From the NCBI RefSeq assembly GCF_029338175.1, contig NZ_CP119862.1, positions 3,162,001-3,226,000 on the forward strand: a stretch of DNA of 64,000 nt, given 5' to 3'. The position numbers and the translations under genes are program-made. Within the stretch, counting starts at the first letter, position 1. The number at the start of each line of letters is the position of its first letter. Origin of the DNA: Citrobacter enshiensis. GTDB taxonomy: Bacteria > Pseudomonadota > Gammaproteobacteria > Enterobacterales > Enterobacteriaceae. Shown here piece by piece: positions 38,643 to 47,200 of the stretch. Below the pieces are notes generated by a model. It saw only the letters and a program-made list of their open reading frames with translations. It had not been told where the DNA came from and searched no databases.

Positions 38643-39594
38643 CGGTGTCCCCTTTTTCCCGGTAGATCCCCGTGGTTGGCGTATCCCCGGCATATCCCCA
38701 GGCACGGTACATGCCTTCGCAATTAAACGGCAGGGCAACGTTCCCTTCATGATCGATGGCGATTAATCCGCCACTGCCGCCCAACGCCGGTAATTTTTCC
38801 ATCACCACCCGCTCGCAGGCGTCGGCAAGGCTGAGTCCGCCGTAATCCATCAGCGCCGCAATATCGTAAGCCGCCAGCGTGCGGATAAACACTTCACCGG
38901 TTCCCGTACAGGACACCGCGACGTTGGCATTGTTGGCATAGCACCCCGCGCCTACCAGGGGGCTGTCACCGACGCGTCCGGGCAGTTTATTGGTCATGCC
39001 GCCTGTTGAGGTCGCCGCCGCCAGATTGCCGTATTGGTCCAGTGCAACTGCACCGACAGTGCCCATTTTTTTCATTTCATCCAGCGGCGCGCCGCTGTGG
39101 TCGAGCGCCGTTTCGTCTGCGGCACGTGCCGCCAGCAACTGTTCGTAACGCTGGGGAGTCGAAAAAATATCGGGTGAAACGCGTGCCATTCCCTGCGAAA
39201 ACGCAAAATTTTCCGCCCCTTCACCGACCATCATGACATGCGGGCTATGCTCCATCACCAACCTGGCGGCGAGCACCGGATTACGCAACTGGCTCACCCC
39301 GGCGACGGCACCGGCTTTTAGCGTGTTGCCATCCATTACGCAGGCATCCAGCTCATGGGTTTCATCCCGGGTAAACACCGCGCCAATACCGGCATTAAAT
39401 AAAGGGCACTCTTCGAGCAAACGCACCGCTTCCGTCACCACATCAAGCGCGCTTTCCCCCGCTTCGAGCATCCTTTGCCCTGCTTCAACAATATCGGACA
39501 GCGCCCGAATGTAGCGCTGCTCTTGCTCCTGGCTCAATTGCGCGCGGGAAATGGCGCCTGCGCCGCCGTGAATCGCAATGACTGCTTTGCCCAT
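38629..39594 (-). CDS. iaaA: Isoaspartyl peptidase/L-asparaginase IaaA
   Basis: N-terminal nucleophile hydrolase that removes isoaspartyl residues from peptides and hydrolyses asparagine. 321 residues as in E. coli. Self-cleavage occurs before T179 in [11 protein letters not shown], giving alpha and beta subunits. The GIGAVFTRD and [16 protein letters not shown] segments are conserved substrate-site regions. It is the first gene of iaaA-gsiABCD and divergent from moeA. Confidence 0.96.
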   Translation of the reverse strand: MGKAVIAIHGGAGAISRAQLSQEQEQRYIRALSDIVEAGQRMLEAGESALDVVTEAVRLLEECPLFNAGIGAVFTRDETHELDACVMDGNTLKAGAVAGVSQLRNPVLAARLVMEHSPHVMMVGEGAENFAFSQGMARVSPDIFSTPQRYEQLLAARAADETALDHSGAPLDEMKKMGTVGAVALDQYGNLAAATSTGGMTNKLPGRVGDSPLVGAGCYANNANVAVSCTGTGEVFIRTLAAYDIAALMDYGGLSLADACERVVMEKLPALGGSGGLIAIDHEGNVALPFNCEGMYRAWGYAGDTPTTGIYREKGDTVATQ

Positions 39595-39783
39595 TTTTGT
39601 CGTCCATTAACGGTGGCACACACTTTTGCTATAAATATCAGAATTATTGTGAATTCTTCATTCGATTTTTGAATATAGAAAGATGCAAGCAGCATGTAAA
39701 GGTTAAGCCCGAGGTGGCATACAGTCTGCTGGTATTTTCTGACATAATAGCCGGATTCGAATTTGCCCCGCAGGAGTATTTCC

Positions 39784-41019
39784 ATGGAATTTACCGCCGG
39801 ATTAATGCCGCTTGAAACGGCACTCACGCAAATGTTATCGCGCATTACCCCCCTCACCGCTGTCGAAACGCTGCCGCTGGTTCAGTGTTTTGGTCGCATT
39901 TTGGCAAACGACGTTGTCTCTCCCCTCGATGTGCCGGGATTTGATAACGCTGCGATGGACGGCTACGCGGTTCGTTTAGGCGATCTGGCCTCCGGTAAGC
40001 CGCTTCCTGTGGCCGGTAAAGCCTTTGCCGGGCAGCCTTTTCAGGGTGAATGGCCTGCACATACCTGTATCCGTATTATGACCGGTGCTCCCGTCCCCGC
40101 AGGCTGCGAAGCGGTGGTGATGCAGGAACAGACGGAACAAACGGACGAAGGCGTACGCTTTATGGCGGAAGTCCGCGGCGGGCAAAACATTCGCCATCGC
40201 GGAGAAGATATTACCGCTGATGCCACTGTATTTGCGGCGGGAACGCGCCTGACCACCGCAGAACTGCCGGTACTGGCCTCGCTGGGTATCGCCGACGTTC
40301 CGGTGGTACGTAAAGTGCGCGTGGCGCTGTTCTCGACAGGTGATGAACTGCAACTGCCGGGTCAGCCGCTGGGCGACGGGCAAATTTATGACACCAACCG
40401 CTTAACGGTGCATCTGATGCTGGAACAGCTCGGTTGCGACGTTATCAACTTAGGCATTATCCGCGACGACCCGCACGCTTTACGCGCCGCATTTGTGGAA
40501 GCGGACAGCCAGGCGGATGTGGTGATAAGCTCCGGCGGCGTCTCCGTCGGCGAAGCGGACTATACCAAAACGATTCTGGAAGAGCTGGGCGAAATTACGT
40601 TCTGGAAACTGGCCATTAAGCCCGGTAAACCTTTCGCCTTTGGCAAACTCAACAACAGCTGGTTCTGCGGTCTGCCGGGCAACCCGGTCTCCGCCGCGCT
40701 GACGTTTTATCAGCTCGTACAGCCACTGCTGGCCAAACTCAGCGGCAATACCGCATGCGGACTGCCTGCGCGCCAGCGGGTGCGCACGGCCTCTCGGCTG
40801 AAGAAAACCCCGGGGCGTCTCGATTTTCAGCGTGGCGTACTGCAGCGCACCGCCGACGGCGAACTGGAGGTCACCACCACCGGACATCAGGGTTCGCATA
40901 TTTTCAGCTCCTTTAGCATGGGGAACTGCTTTATTGTGCTGGAGCGCGATCGCGGCAATGTTGAAGCGGGCGAATGGGTGGAAGTCGAGCCGTTTAACGC
41001 GCTGTTTGGAGGTCTGTAA
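39784..41019 (+). CDS. moeA: Molybdopterin molybdenumtransferase MoeA
   Basis: Inserts molybdenum into adenylylated molybdopterin. ATG 39784 gives 411 residues, as in E. coli; the in-frame ATG at 39763 adds seven residues without a better ribosome site. Conserved segments: [14 protein letters not shown] (about 53-66), [11 protein letters not shown] near 102, the MoaB/Mog-like domain with [14 protein letters not shown] near 245, and [13 protein letters not shown] near 300. It overlaps moeB by one base (41019). Confidence 0.97.
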   Translation: MEFTAGLMPLETALTQMLSRITPLTAVETLPLVQCFGRILANDVVSPLDVPGFDNAAMDGYAVRLGDLASGKPLPVAGKAFAGQPFQGEWPAHTCIRIMTGAPVPAGCEAVVMQEQTEQTDEGVRFMAEVRGGQNIRHRGEDITADATVFAAGTRLTTAELPVLASLGIADVPVVRKVRVALFSTGDELQLPGQPLGDGQIYDTNRLTVHLMLEQLGCDVINLGIIRDDPHALRAAFVEADSQADVVISSGGVSVGEADYTKTILEELGEITFWKLAIKPGKPFAFGKLNNSWFCGLPGNPVSAALTFYQLVQPLLAKLSGNTACGLPARQRVRTASRLKKTPGRLDFQRGVLQRTADGELEVTTTGHQGSHIFSSFSMGNCFIVLERDRGNVEAGEWVEVEPFNALFGGL

Positions 41020-41768
41020 TGGCTGAGCTCAGCGACCAGGAGATGATGCGCTACAACCGGCAAATCATTCTGCGTGGCTTCGATTTTGACGGGCAAGAAG
41101 CCTTAAAAGCGGCGCGCGTGCTGGTAGTCGGGCTGGGGGGACTGGGATGCGCGGCCTCGCAATATCTGGCAAGCGCTGGGATCGGTAATCTGACGCTGCT
41201 CGATTTTGATACGGTGTCGGTCTCCAATTTGCAGCGTCAGACGCTGCACAGTGACGCGACGGTCGGGCAACCCAAAGTCGAATCCGCCCGTGACGCGCTG
41301 ATGCGTATTAATCCGCATATCATTATCTCCCCGATTAATGCCCTGCTGGAGGATGAAGCCCTCTATGCGCTGATCGCTGAGCATGACCTGGTGCTGGACT
41401 GTACCGATAACGTCACGGTGCGTAACCAGCTCAACGCGGGTTGCTTCGCCGCAAAAGTGCCGCTGGTTTCCGGCGCGGCTATCCGCATGGAAGGCCAAAT
41501 TACCGTCTTCACCTGGCAAGACGGTGAGCCTTGTTATCGCTGTCTGAGTCGTTTGTTCGGCGAGAATGCGCTGACCTGCGTGGAGGCGGGCGTCATGGCG
41601 CCGCTGATTGGGGTGATTGGCTCGTTGCAGGCCATGGAGGCGATTAAATTACTGGCGCAGTACGGAAAGCCCGCCTCTGGCAAAATCGTTATGTATGACG
41701 CCATGACCTGCCAGTTCCGCGAAATGAAGTTGATGCGCAATCCAGGCTGTGAGGTGTGCGGGAAGTAA
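41019..41768 (+). CDS. moeB: Molybdopterin-synthase adenylyltransferase MoeB
   Basis: E1-like enzyme that adenylates the C-terminus of MoaD. 249 residues as in E. coli. The nucleotide-binding loop is VVGLGGLGCAASQYL (36-50). Zinc-binding CxxC pairs are GEPCYRC near 172-175 and PGCEVC near 244-247. The start ATG shares one base with the moeA stop. A hairpin follows, separating it from convergent fsaA. Confidence 0.97.
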   Translation: MAELSDQEMMRYNRQIILRGFDFDGQEALKAARVLVVGLGGLGCAASQYLASAGIGNLTLLDFDTVSVSNLQRQTLHSDATVGQPKVESARDALMRINPHIIISPINALLEDEALYALIAEHDLVLDCTDNVTVRNQLNAGCFAAKVPLVSGAAIRMEGQITVFTWQDGEPCYRCLSRLFGENALTCVEAGVMAPLIGVIGSLQAMEAIKLLAQYGKPASGKIVMYDAMTCQFREMKLMRNPGCEVCGK

Positions 41769-41773
41769 ACAAG

Positions 41774-41800
41774 ACCGGGTGAGCATGACGCCCACCCGGT
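41774..41800. terminator. Hairpin between moeB and fsaA
   Basis: ACCGGGTG (41774-41781) pairs with CACCCGGT (41793-41800). It lies in the 40-base gap between convergent genes. There is no T-tract. Confidence 0.6.
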
Positions 41801-41808
41801 ATCAGAAC

Positions 41809-42471
41809 TTACAGAGACGTCCGCCCAAAGGCTCCCTGCCAGTCGTGCTCAAATTTCTTCACCGCAGCATCCACCGCCGGAGAGCTGATCAGCTGCTGGG
41901 CGACATCCAGTGGAAGAGTAATAGACTCACACCCTACCAACAGGCAATCCAGCGCCTGACGCGGCGTTTTGAAGCTGGCCGCCAGGACTTTAGCGTGCGG
42001 CGCATGCATCTGCAGCAGTTGCTGAAGTTCATTGACCGTCTGAATACCATCACCGCCCTGCGCATCGAGACGGTTCACGTACGGCGCAACGTAATCCGCT
42101 CCAGCCAGCGCCGCCAGCAGCCCTTGCGCAGCACTGTAAACCGCCGTACCCAGCGTAGGGATACCTTCAGATTTCAGCAATTTAATGGCGGCCAGACCTT
42201 CTGAGGTGACAGGGATCTTCACCACAATATCAGGGATAATCGCCCGCAGCAGGCACGCATCGCTGACCATTCCTTCTGCGGTGGTTGCCATCACCTGGGC
42301 AAACAAACGTCCTTTACCGCCCATCGCTTCATATAACTCAGGCAATAACACGTCCAGCGACGTTTTACCTGCGGCCACAATGCTGGGGTTGGTGGTGACA
42401 CCCGCCAGCGGAAAAACACGCGCCAGGGCTTTCACGGCAGCGACATCAGAAGTGTCCAGATAGAGTTCCAT
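41809..42471 (-). CDS. fsaA: Fructose-6-phosphate aldolase FsaA
   Basis: Class I aldolase of the transaldolase family that cleaves fructose 6-phosphate to dihydroxyacetone and glyceraldehyde 3-phosphate. ATG 42471 gives 220 residues, as in E. coli. The Schiff-base lysine lies in VVKIPVT (K85). [15 protein letters not shown] near 23-37 and the [13 protein letters not shown] segment bind phosphate. It is divergent from the glycyl-radical pair ybiY-ybiW and shares their regulatory region. Confidence 0.95.
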   Translation of the reverse strand: MELYLDTSDVAAVKALARVFPLAGVTTNPSIVAAGKTSLDVLLPELYEAMGGKGRLFAQVMATTAEGMVSDACLLRAIIPDIVVKIPVTSEGLAAIKLLKSEGIPTLGTAVYSAAQGLLAALAGADYVAPYVNRLDAQGGDGIQTVNELQQLLQMHAPHAKVLAASFKTPRQALDCLLVGCESITLPLDVAQQLISSPAVDAAVKKFEHDWQGAFGRTSL

Positions 42472-42536
42472 AATCATTCCTCAAACTGTGAGATTTAGCA
42501 TGGATTCACGATACCACGGCAAAACTGCTCGGTTAG

Positions 42537-42550
42537 TTGACTTGCGTCAA
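42537..42550. promoter_or_regulatory. FNR-like box between fsaA and ybiY
   Basis: TTGACTTGCGTCAA is an exact 5-4-5 inverted repeat matching FNR TTGAT-N4-ATCAA with one compensated change per arm. Its centre is about 41 bases before a start inferred from TTTAAT (42573-42578), as for a class II FNR activator. An oxygen-regulated promoter suits a glycyl-radical enzyme. Not tested. Confidence 0.6.
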
Positions 42551-42554
42551 TATA

Positions 42555-42570
42555 ACTTTCATTCGAAAGT
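42555..42570. promoter_or_regulatory. Shared operator, copy 1 (ybiY-ybiW / fsaA)
   Basis: ACTTTC-ATTC-GAAAGT is a perfect 6-4-6 inverted repeat lying between the FNR-like box and the predicted -10 element, a classic repressor position. Its 14-base core CTTTCATTCGAAAG (42556-42569) recurs before ybiV and ybiU. Confidence 0.75.
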
Positions 42571-42605
42571 AATTTAATCTTTATACGAAACAAGAGGGCC
42601 GTTTT

Positions 42606-43505
42606 ATGATTTTCAACATTCAGCGCTATTCCACTCACGATGGCCCAGGTATACGAACCGTGGTGTTCCTCAAAGGCTGCTCCCTGAGCTGCCGCTGGTG
42701 CCAGAACCCGGAGAGCCGCGCGCGTACACAGGATCTTTTATACGATGCGCGTTTGTGCCTGGAAGGGTGCAACCTTTGCGCTCAGGCAGCACCTGGTGTG
42801 TGCGAGAGAACGCTGAATGGCCTGCTGATCCACCGTGAGAAACTGAACGACGACCATATCAATGCGCTCACCGACTGCTGCCCAACGCAGGCGTTAACCG
42901 TGTGCGGCGAGATGAAAAGCGTGGAAGAGATCATGGCCACCGTGTTGCGCGATAAAGCCTTTTACGATCGCAGCGGCGGTGGAATTACCCTCTCCGGCGG
43001 CGAACCGTTTATGCAGCCGGAACTGGCGGCCGCGCTTTTCAAAGCCAGCCATGATGCAGGCATTCATACTGCCGTTGAAACCTGCCTGCATGTGCCCTGG
43101 AAATACATTGCGCCCTCGTTACCGAATATCGATCTGTTTCTGGCAGACCTGAAGCATGTTGCCGACGCCCCATTCAAACAATGGACCGATGGCAACGCCG
43201 CCCGGGTGCTGGAAAATCTGAAAAAAGTGGCCGCCGCAGGGAAAAACATCATTATTCGCGTGCCGCTGATTCAGGGTTTTAATGCCGATGAAGAGGCGAT
43301 AAAGGCCATTACCGATTTTGCCGCCGACGAACTGCACGTCGGTGAAATCCATTTTCTGCCCTATCACACGCTGGGCATCAACAAATACCACTTACTCAGT
43401 CAACCCTACAACGCCCCAGACAAACCGCTTGACGCGCCTGCGCTGCTCGACTTTGCGCAACAGTACGCCTGCACGAAAGGTTTGACCGCGACTTTACGAG
43501 GATAA
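42606..43505 (+). CDS. ybiY: Glycyl-radical enzyme activase YbiY (PflE)
   Basis: Radical-SAM activase that installs the glycyl radical on its partner, here YbiW five bases downstream. 299 residues. The radical-SAM motif CSLSCRWC (25-32) binds the catalytic cluster. A ferredoxin-like cysteine insert follows ([16 protein letters not shown], and [12 protein letters not shown] near 90-100), as in dehydratase-type activases. [16 protein letters not shown] is the SAM-binding GGE motif. The unit is preceded by an FNR-like box and the shared operator. Confidence 0.93.
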   Translation: MIFNIQRYSTHDGPGIRTVVFLKGCSLSCRWCQNPESRARTQDLLYDARLCLEGCNLCAQAAPGVCERTLNGLLIHREKLNDDHINALTDCCPTQALTVCGEMKSVEEIMATVLRDKAFYDRSGGGITLSGGEPFMQPELAAALFKASHDAGIHTAVETCLHVPWKYIAPSLPNIDLFLADLKHVADAPFKQWTDGNAARVLENLKKVAAAGKNIIIRVPLIQGFNADEEAIKAITDFAADELHVGEIHFLPYHTLGINKYHLLSQPYNAPDKPLDAPALLDFAQQYACTKGLTATLRG

Positions 43506-43510
43506 TTCCC

Positions 43511-45943
43511 ATGACCACACTGAAACTGGATACACTCAGCGACCGCATCAAGGCACACAAAACTGCGCTTATTCATATTGTGAAGCCGCCGGTATGTACC
43601 GAACGCGCCCAGCATTACACCGAGATGTACCAGCAGCATTTGAATAAACCTATTCCGGTCCGTCGTGCTCTGGCGCTGGCGCATCATCTGGCGAAACGTA
43701 CCATCTGGATCAAACACGACGAGCTGATTATCGGTAACCAGGCAAGTGAAGTCCGCGCCGCGCCTATCTTCCCGGAATACACCGTCTCGTGGATTGAAAA
43801 AGAGATCGATGACCTCGCCGATCGTCCGGGTGCCGGTTTTGCGGTCAGCGAAGAGAACAAACGCGTGCTGCATGAAGTCTGCCCATGGTGGCGCGGACAG
43901 ACCGTCCAGGATCGCTGCTACGGCATGTTTACCGATGAGCAAAAAGGTTTGCTGGAAACGGGGATCATCAAGGCCGAAGGCAACATGACCTCCGGCGATG
44001 CACATCTGGCGGTCAACTTCCCGCTGGTGCTGGAAAAAGGGCTCGACGGCCTGCGCCACAAAGTCGACGAACGTCGTTCCCGCATTAATCTCACTTGCCT
44101 GGAAGACCTGCACGGCGATCAGTTCCTGAAAGCGATTGATATCGTCCTCGACGCGGTGAGTCTGCACATCGAGCGTTTTGCCGACCTGGCACGCGAAATG
44201 GCGGCCACCGAGACGCGCGAAAGCCGCCGCGACGAACTGCTGGCCATGGCGGAAAACTGCGATGTGATCGCTCACGAACCGCCAAAAACCTTCTGGCAGG
44301 CGCTGCAACTGTGCTACTTCATCCAGCTCATTCTGCAAATTGAGTCTAACGGTCACTCCGTCTCGTTCGGTCGTATGGACCAGTACCTCTATCCGTACTA
44401 CCGTCGCGATGTCGAGCTGAACCAGACGCTGGATCGCGAGCACGCCATTGAACTGCTGCACAGCTGCTGGCTGAAACTGCTGGAAGTGAACAAAATCCGC
44501 TCCGGCTCCCACTCCAAAGCGTCGGCCGGTAGCCCGCTGTATCAGAACGTCACCATTGGCGGTCAGAATCTGATCAACGACCAGCCGATGGATGCGGTTA
44601 ACCCGCTGTCCTACGCTATTCTGGAATCCTGTGGTCGTCTGCGCTCTACGCAGCCAAACCTCAGCGTGCGCTACCACGCCGGGATGAGCAATGACTTCCT
44701 CGACGCCTGCGTGCAGGTGATTCGCTGTGGCTTTGGGATGCCAGCATTTAACAACGACGAAATCGTCATTCCGGAATTTATTAAACTCGGCATCGACCCG
44801 CAGGACGCCTACGACTACGCGGCTATCGGCTGTATCGAAACCGCCGTTGGCGGCAAATGGGGTTACCGCTGCACCGGGATGAGCTTTATTAACTTTGCGC
44901 GCGTGATGCTGGCAGCGCTGGAAGGCGGTCGTGACGCCACCAGCGGGAAAGTCTTCCTGCCACAGGAAAAAGCGCTCTCTGCCGGTAACTTCAATAATTT
45001 CGACGAGGTGATGGAGGCCTGGGACACCCAGATCCGTTACTACACCCGTAAATCGATCGAAATTGAGTATGTGGTCGATACCATGCTGGAAGAGAACGTA
45101 CATGACATTCTCTGTTCGGCGCTGGTCGATGACTGCATCGAGCGGGCGAAAAGCATCAAGCAAGGCGGCGCGAAGTATGACTGGGTTTCGGGTCTGCAGG
45201 TGGGTATCGCCAACCTTGGCAACAGCCTGGCCGCAGTGAAAAAACTGGTCTTTGACCAGGGTGTGATCGGTCAGCAACAGCTGGCGGCAGCACTGGCTGA
45301 CGATTTTGAGGGGCTGACCCACGAACAGCTGCGTCAGCGTCTGATCAACGGTGCGCCGAAGTACGGTAATGATGATGATAGCGTCGATACCCTGCTGGCC
45401 CGCGCTTACCAGACCTATATCGACGAACTGAAACAGTACCATAACCCGCGTTACGGTCGTGGCCCGACGGGTGGCAACTACTACGCCGGTACGTCCTCTA
45501 TTTCTGCCAACGTGCCTTTTGGCGCCGCGACGATGGCAACGCCGGATGGCCGCAAAGCCCACACGCCGCTGGCGGAAGGTGCAAGCCCATCTTCTGGTAC
45601 TGACCACCTCGGACCCACGGCGGTGATTGGCTCCGTAGGTAAACTGCCGACCGGCTCCATTCTCGGCGGTGTGCTGCTCAACCAGAAGTTGAATCCAGCC
45701 ACCCTGGAAAACGAGTCCGACAAGCAGAAGCTGATGATCCTGCTGCGCACCTTCTTTGAAGAGCACAAAGGCTGGCATATTCAGTACAACATCGTTTCGC
45801 GTGAAACTTTGCTGGAAGCGAAAAAGCACCCGGACCAGTATCGTGATCTGGTCGTGCGTGTAGCAGGCTATTCCGCCTTCTTCACCGCGCTCTCCCCGGA
45901 CGCTCAGGACGATATCATCGCCCGTACCGAACATATGCTGTAA
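43511..45943 (+). CDS. ybiW: Glycyl-radical enzyme YbiW (PflF), dehydratase-like
   Basis: Large glycyl-radical enzyme of 810 residues. The active-site cysteine is C441 in AAIGCIETAVGG; the GCIE signature is that of B12-independent glycerol/diol dehydratase-type enzymes rather than pyruvate formate-lyase. The radical-bearing glycine is G786 in RVAGYSAFF near the C-terminus. The substrate is not established in E. coli either. It is co-transcribed with ybiY, and a BIME repeat follows. Confidence 0.93.
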   Translation: MTTLKLDTLSDRIKAHKTALIHIVKPPVCTERAQHYTEMYQQHLNKPIPVRRALALAHHLAKRTIWIKHDELIIGNQASEVRAAPIFPEYTVSWIEKEIDDLADRPGAGFAVSEENKRVLHEVCPWWRGQTVQDRCYGMFTDEQKGLLETGIIKAEGNMTSGDAHLAVNFPLVLEKGLDGLRHKVDERRSRINLTCLEDLHGDQFLKAIDIVLDAVSLHIERFADLAREMAATETRESRRDELLAMAENCDVIAHEPPKTFWQALQLCYFIQLILQIESNGHSVSFGRMDQYLYPYYRRDVELNQTLDREHAIELLHSCWLKLLEVNKIRSGSHSKASAGSPLYQNVTIGGQNLINDQPMDAVNPLSYAILESCGRLRSTQPNLSVRYHAGMSNDFLDACVQVIRCGFGMPAFNNDEIVIPEFIKLGIDPQDAYDYAAIGCIETAVGGKWGYRCTGMSFINFARVMLAALEGGRDATSGKVFLPQEKALSAGNFNNFDEVMEAWDTQIRYYTRKSIEIEYVVDTMLEENVHDILCSALVDDCIERAKSIKQGGAKYDWVSGLQVGIANLGNSLAAVKKLVFDQGVIGQQQLAAALADDFEGLTHEQLRQRLINGAPKYGNDDDSVDTLLARAYQTYIDELKQYHNPRYGRGPTGGNYYAGTSSISANVPFGAATMATPDGRKAHTPLAEGASPSSGTDHLGPTAVIGSVGKLPTGSILGGVLLNQKLNPATLENESDKQKLMILLRTFFEEHKGWHIQYNIVSRETLLEAKKHPDQYRDLVVRVAGYSAFFTALSPDAQDDIIARTEHML

Positions 45944-45950
45944 CCTTCAT

Positions 45951-46024
45951 GCCCGGTGGCGCTACGCTTACCGGGCCTACATGTTTCTCCCCCCAGGCCG
46001 GGTAAGGCGCAGCCGCCACCCGGC
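45951..46024. repeat. BIME: two inverted REP elements after ybiW
   Basis: REP 1 (45951-45980) begins GCCCGGTGGCGCTACG; REP 2 (45996-46024) is its inverted partner ending CAGCCGCCACCCGGC. This is the standard enterobacterial bacterial interspersed mosaic element and probably protects the ybiYW mRNA 3' end. Confidence 0.92.
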
Positions 46025-46030
46025 GCTTTT

Positions 46031-46046
46031 ACTTTCATTCGAAATT
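46031..46046. promoter_or_regulatory. Shared operator, copy 2 (ybiV)
   Basis: ACTTTCATTCGAAATT; the core (46032-46045) matches 13 of 14 bases of the copies at 42556 and 47171. It is 70 bp before the ybiV ATG and six bases from a CRP-like site. Confidence 0.7.
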
Positions 46047-46051
46047 AAATT

Positions 46052-46067
46052 TGTGCTTCAGGTCACA
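46052..46067. promoter_or_regulatory. CRP-like site upstream of ybiV
   Basis: TGTGC-TTCAGG-TCACA matches the CRP consensus TGTGA-N6-TCACA with one mismatch. It is centred 56 bp before the ybiV start and adjacent to the shared operator, which would allow combined catabolite and specific control. Confidence 0.6.
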
Positions 46068-46115
46068 TTGTTATTAGAATGTTGCTAGTCGCAGTAATAT
46101 TCTGGAGAGCAATGT

Positions 46116-46931
46116 ATGACCGTAAAAGTTATCGTCACCGATATGGACGGGACTTTTCTCGACGACGCCAAGCAGTACGATCGTGCGCGTTTTATGGCGC
46201 AGTATCAGGAACTGAAAAAACGCGATATTGAATTTGTCGTCGCCAGCGGCAATCAGTATTACCAACTCATCTCCTTCTTCCCCGAGCTCAAAGATGAAAT
46301 CTCTTTTGTCGCCGAAAACGGCGCGCTGGTTTTTGAGCATGGCGAGCAACTGTTTCACGGCGAATTGACCCGCCACGAGTCGCGCATCGTGATTGGCGAA
46401 TTGTTAAAAGATAAGCAGCTCAATTTCGTCGCCTGTGGTTTGCAAAGCGCTTACATCAGCGAAAACGCCCCCGACGCCTTTGTGGCGCTGATGTCAAAAC
46501 ACTATCACCGTCTGAAACCGGTGAAGGATTATCACGACATCGACGACGTGCTGTTTAAATTCTCACTGAATTTACCGGATCAGCAGATCCCCATGATGAT
46601 AGACACGCTGCATACCGCGCTGGACGGCATTATGAAACCGGTCACCAGCGGATTCGGCTTTATTGACCTGATAATTCCAGGCCTGCATAAAGCCAACGGC
46701 ATTAGCCGCCTGTTAAAACGCTGGAATTTGTCACCGCAAAATGTGGTCGCCATCGGCGACAGCGGCAACGATGCGGAAATGTTGAAAATGGCACGCTACT
46801 CCTTCGCCATGGACAATGCCGCAGACAACATCAAAGCCCTCTCTCGCTATGCCACTGACGATAATAATCACCAGGGCGCGTTGAATGTTATTCAGGCCGT
46901 ACTGGATAAAACCGCCCCATTCAATGAATGA
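46116..46931 (+). CDS. ybiV: HAD sugar phosphatase YbiV (SupH)
   Basis: Cof-type HAD phosphatase of 271 residues; E. coli YbiV dephosphorylates sugar phosphates such as fructose 1-phosphate and ribose 5-phosphate. Motif I is DMDGTFLDD (8-16), motif II FVVASGN near 45, motif [12 protein letters not shown] near 212. It is clearly paralogous to YbjI (same length, shared [14 protein letters not shown]). The start has GGAGAG upstream. It is preceded by the shared operator and a CRP-like site and followed by a long hairpin. Confidence 0.95.
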   Translation: MTVKVIVTDMDGTFLDDAKQYDRARFMAQYQELKKRDIEFVVASGNQYYQLISFFPELKDEISFVAENGALVFEHGEQLFHGELTRHESRIVIGELLKDKQLNFVACGLQSAYISENAPDAFVALMSKHYHRLKPVKDYHDIDDVLFKFSLNLPDQQIPMMIDTLHTALDGIMKPVTSGFGFIDLIIPGLHKANGISRLLKRWNLSPQNVVAIGDSGNDAEMLKMARYSFAMDNAADNIKALSRYATDDNNHQGALNVIQAVLDKTAPFNE

Positions 46932-46978
46932 CTCATCAATCCGGAGCGTTGTGATTTAATGCTGGTTGGTTAAGGAGC

Positions 46979-47038
46979 TAGGGAGAACTTTTTAGTCTGG
47001 TGAATGTTGACGCTCACCGGAGTAAAAGGTTCTCCCTA
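46979..47038. other. 60-nt near-perfect hairpin between ybiV and ybiU
   Basis: TAGGGAGAAC (46979-46988) pairs with GTTCTCCCTA (47029-47038). Inside it TTTTA pairs with TAAAA and TCTGGTGA with TCACCGGA (one T-G pair), leaving a 10-base loop. There is no T-tract on either strand. A folded RNA, an mRNA end-protector or a miniature inverted-repeat element are all possible. Confidence 0.7.
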
Positions 47039-47169
47039 ATTCCAGAACGCCCCCCTTAGCGCATTGCGCTCAAATTTTTCTTCCTCTCTCTGCATTCTTT
47101 TCACACTGTCGAAAATTTCAACTTGCATTAACTTATTTTTAACTTAAAGTATCACTTGTAAGTTATATT

Positions 47170-47185
47170 TCTTTCGAATGAAAGC
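47170..47185. promoter_or_regulatory. Shared operator, copy 3 (ybiU)
   Basis: The reverse complement of the 14-base core CTTTCATTCGAAAG lies at 47171-47184, identical to copy 1. It is only 16 bases before the ybiU ATG, where a bound protein would block transcription or initiation. Confidence 0.75.
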
Positions 47186-47200
47186 TTAAGTGAGGTGTTT

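Noticed and set aside
43406-45934. 842-codon open frame antisense to ybiW
   Set aside because: It is the mirror of a highly expressed, GC-biased coding region. It lacks family similarity and a ribosome site, while the plus-strand frame has full glycyl-radical motifs.
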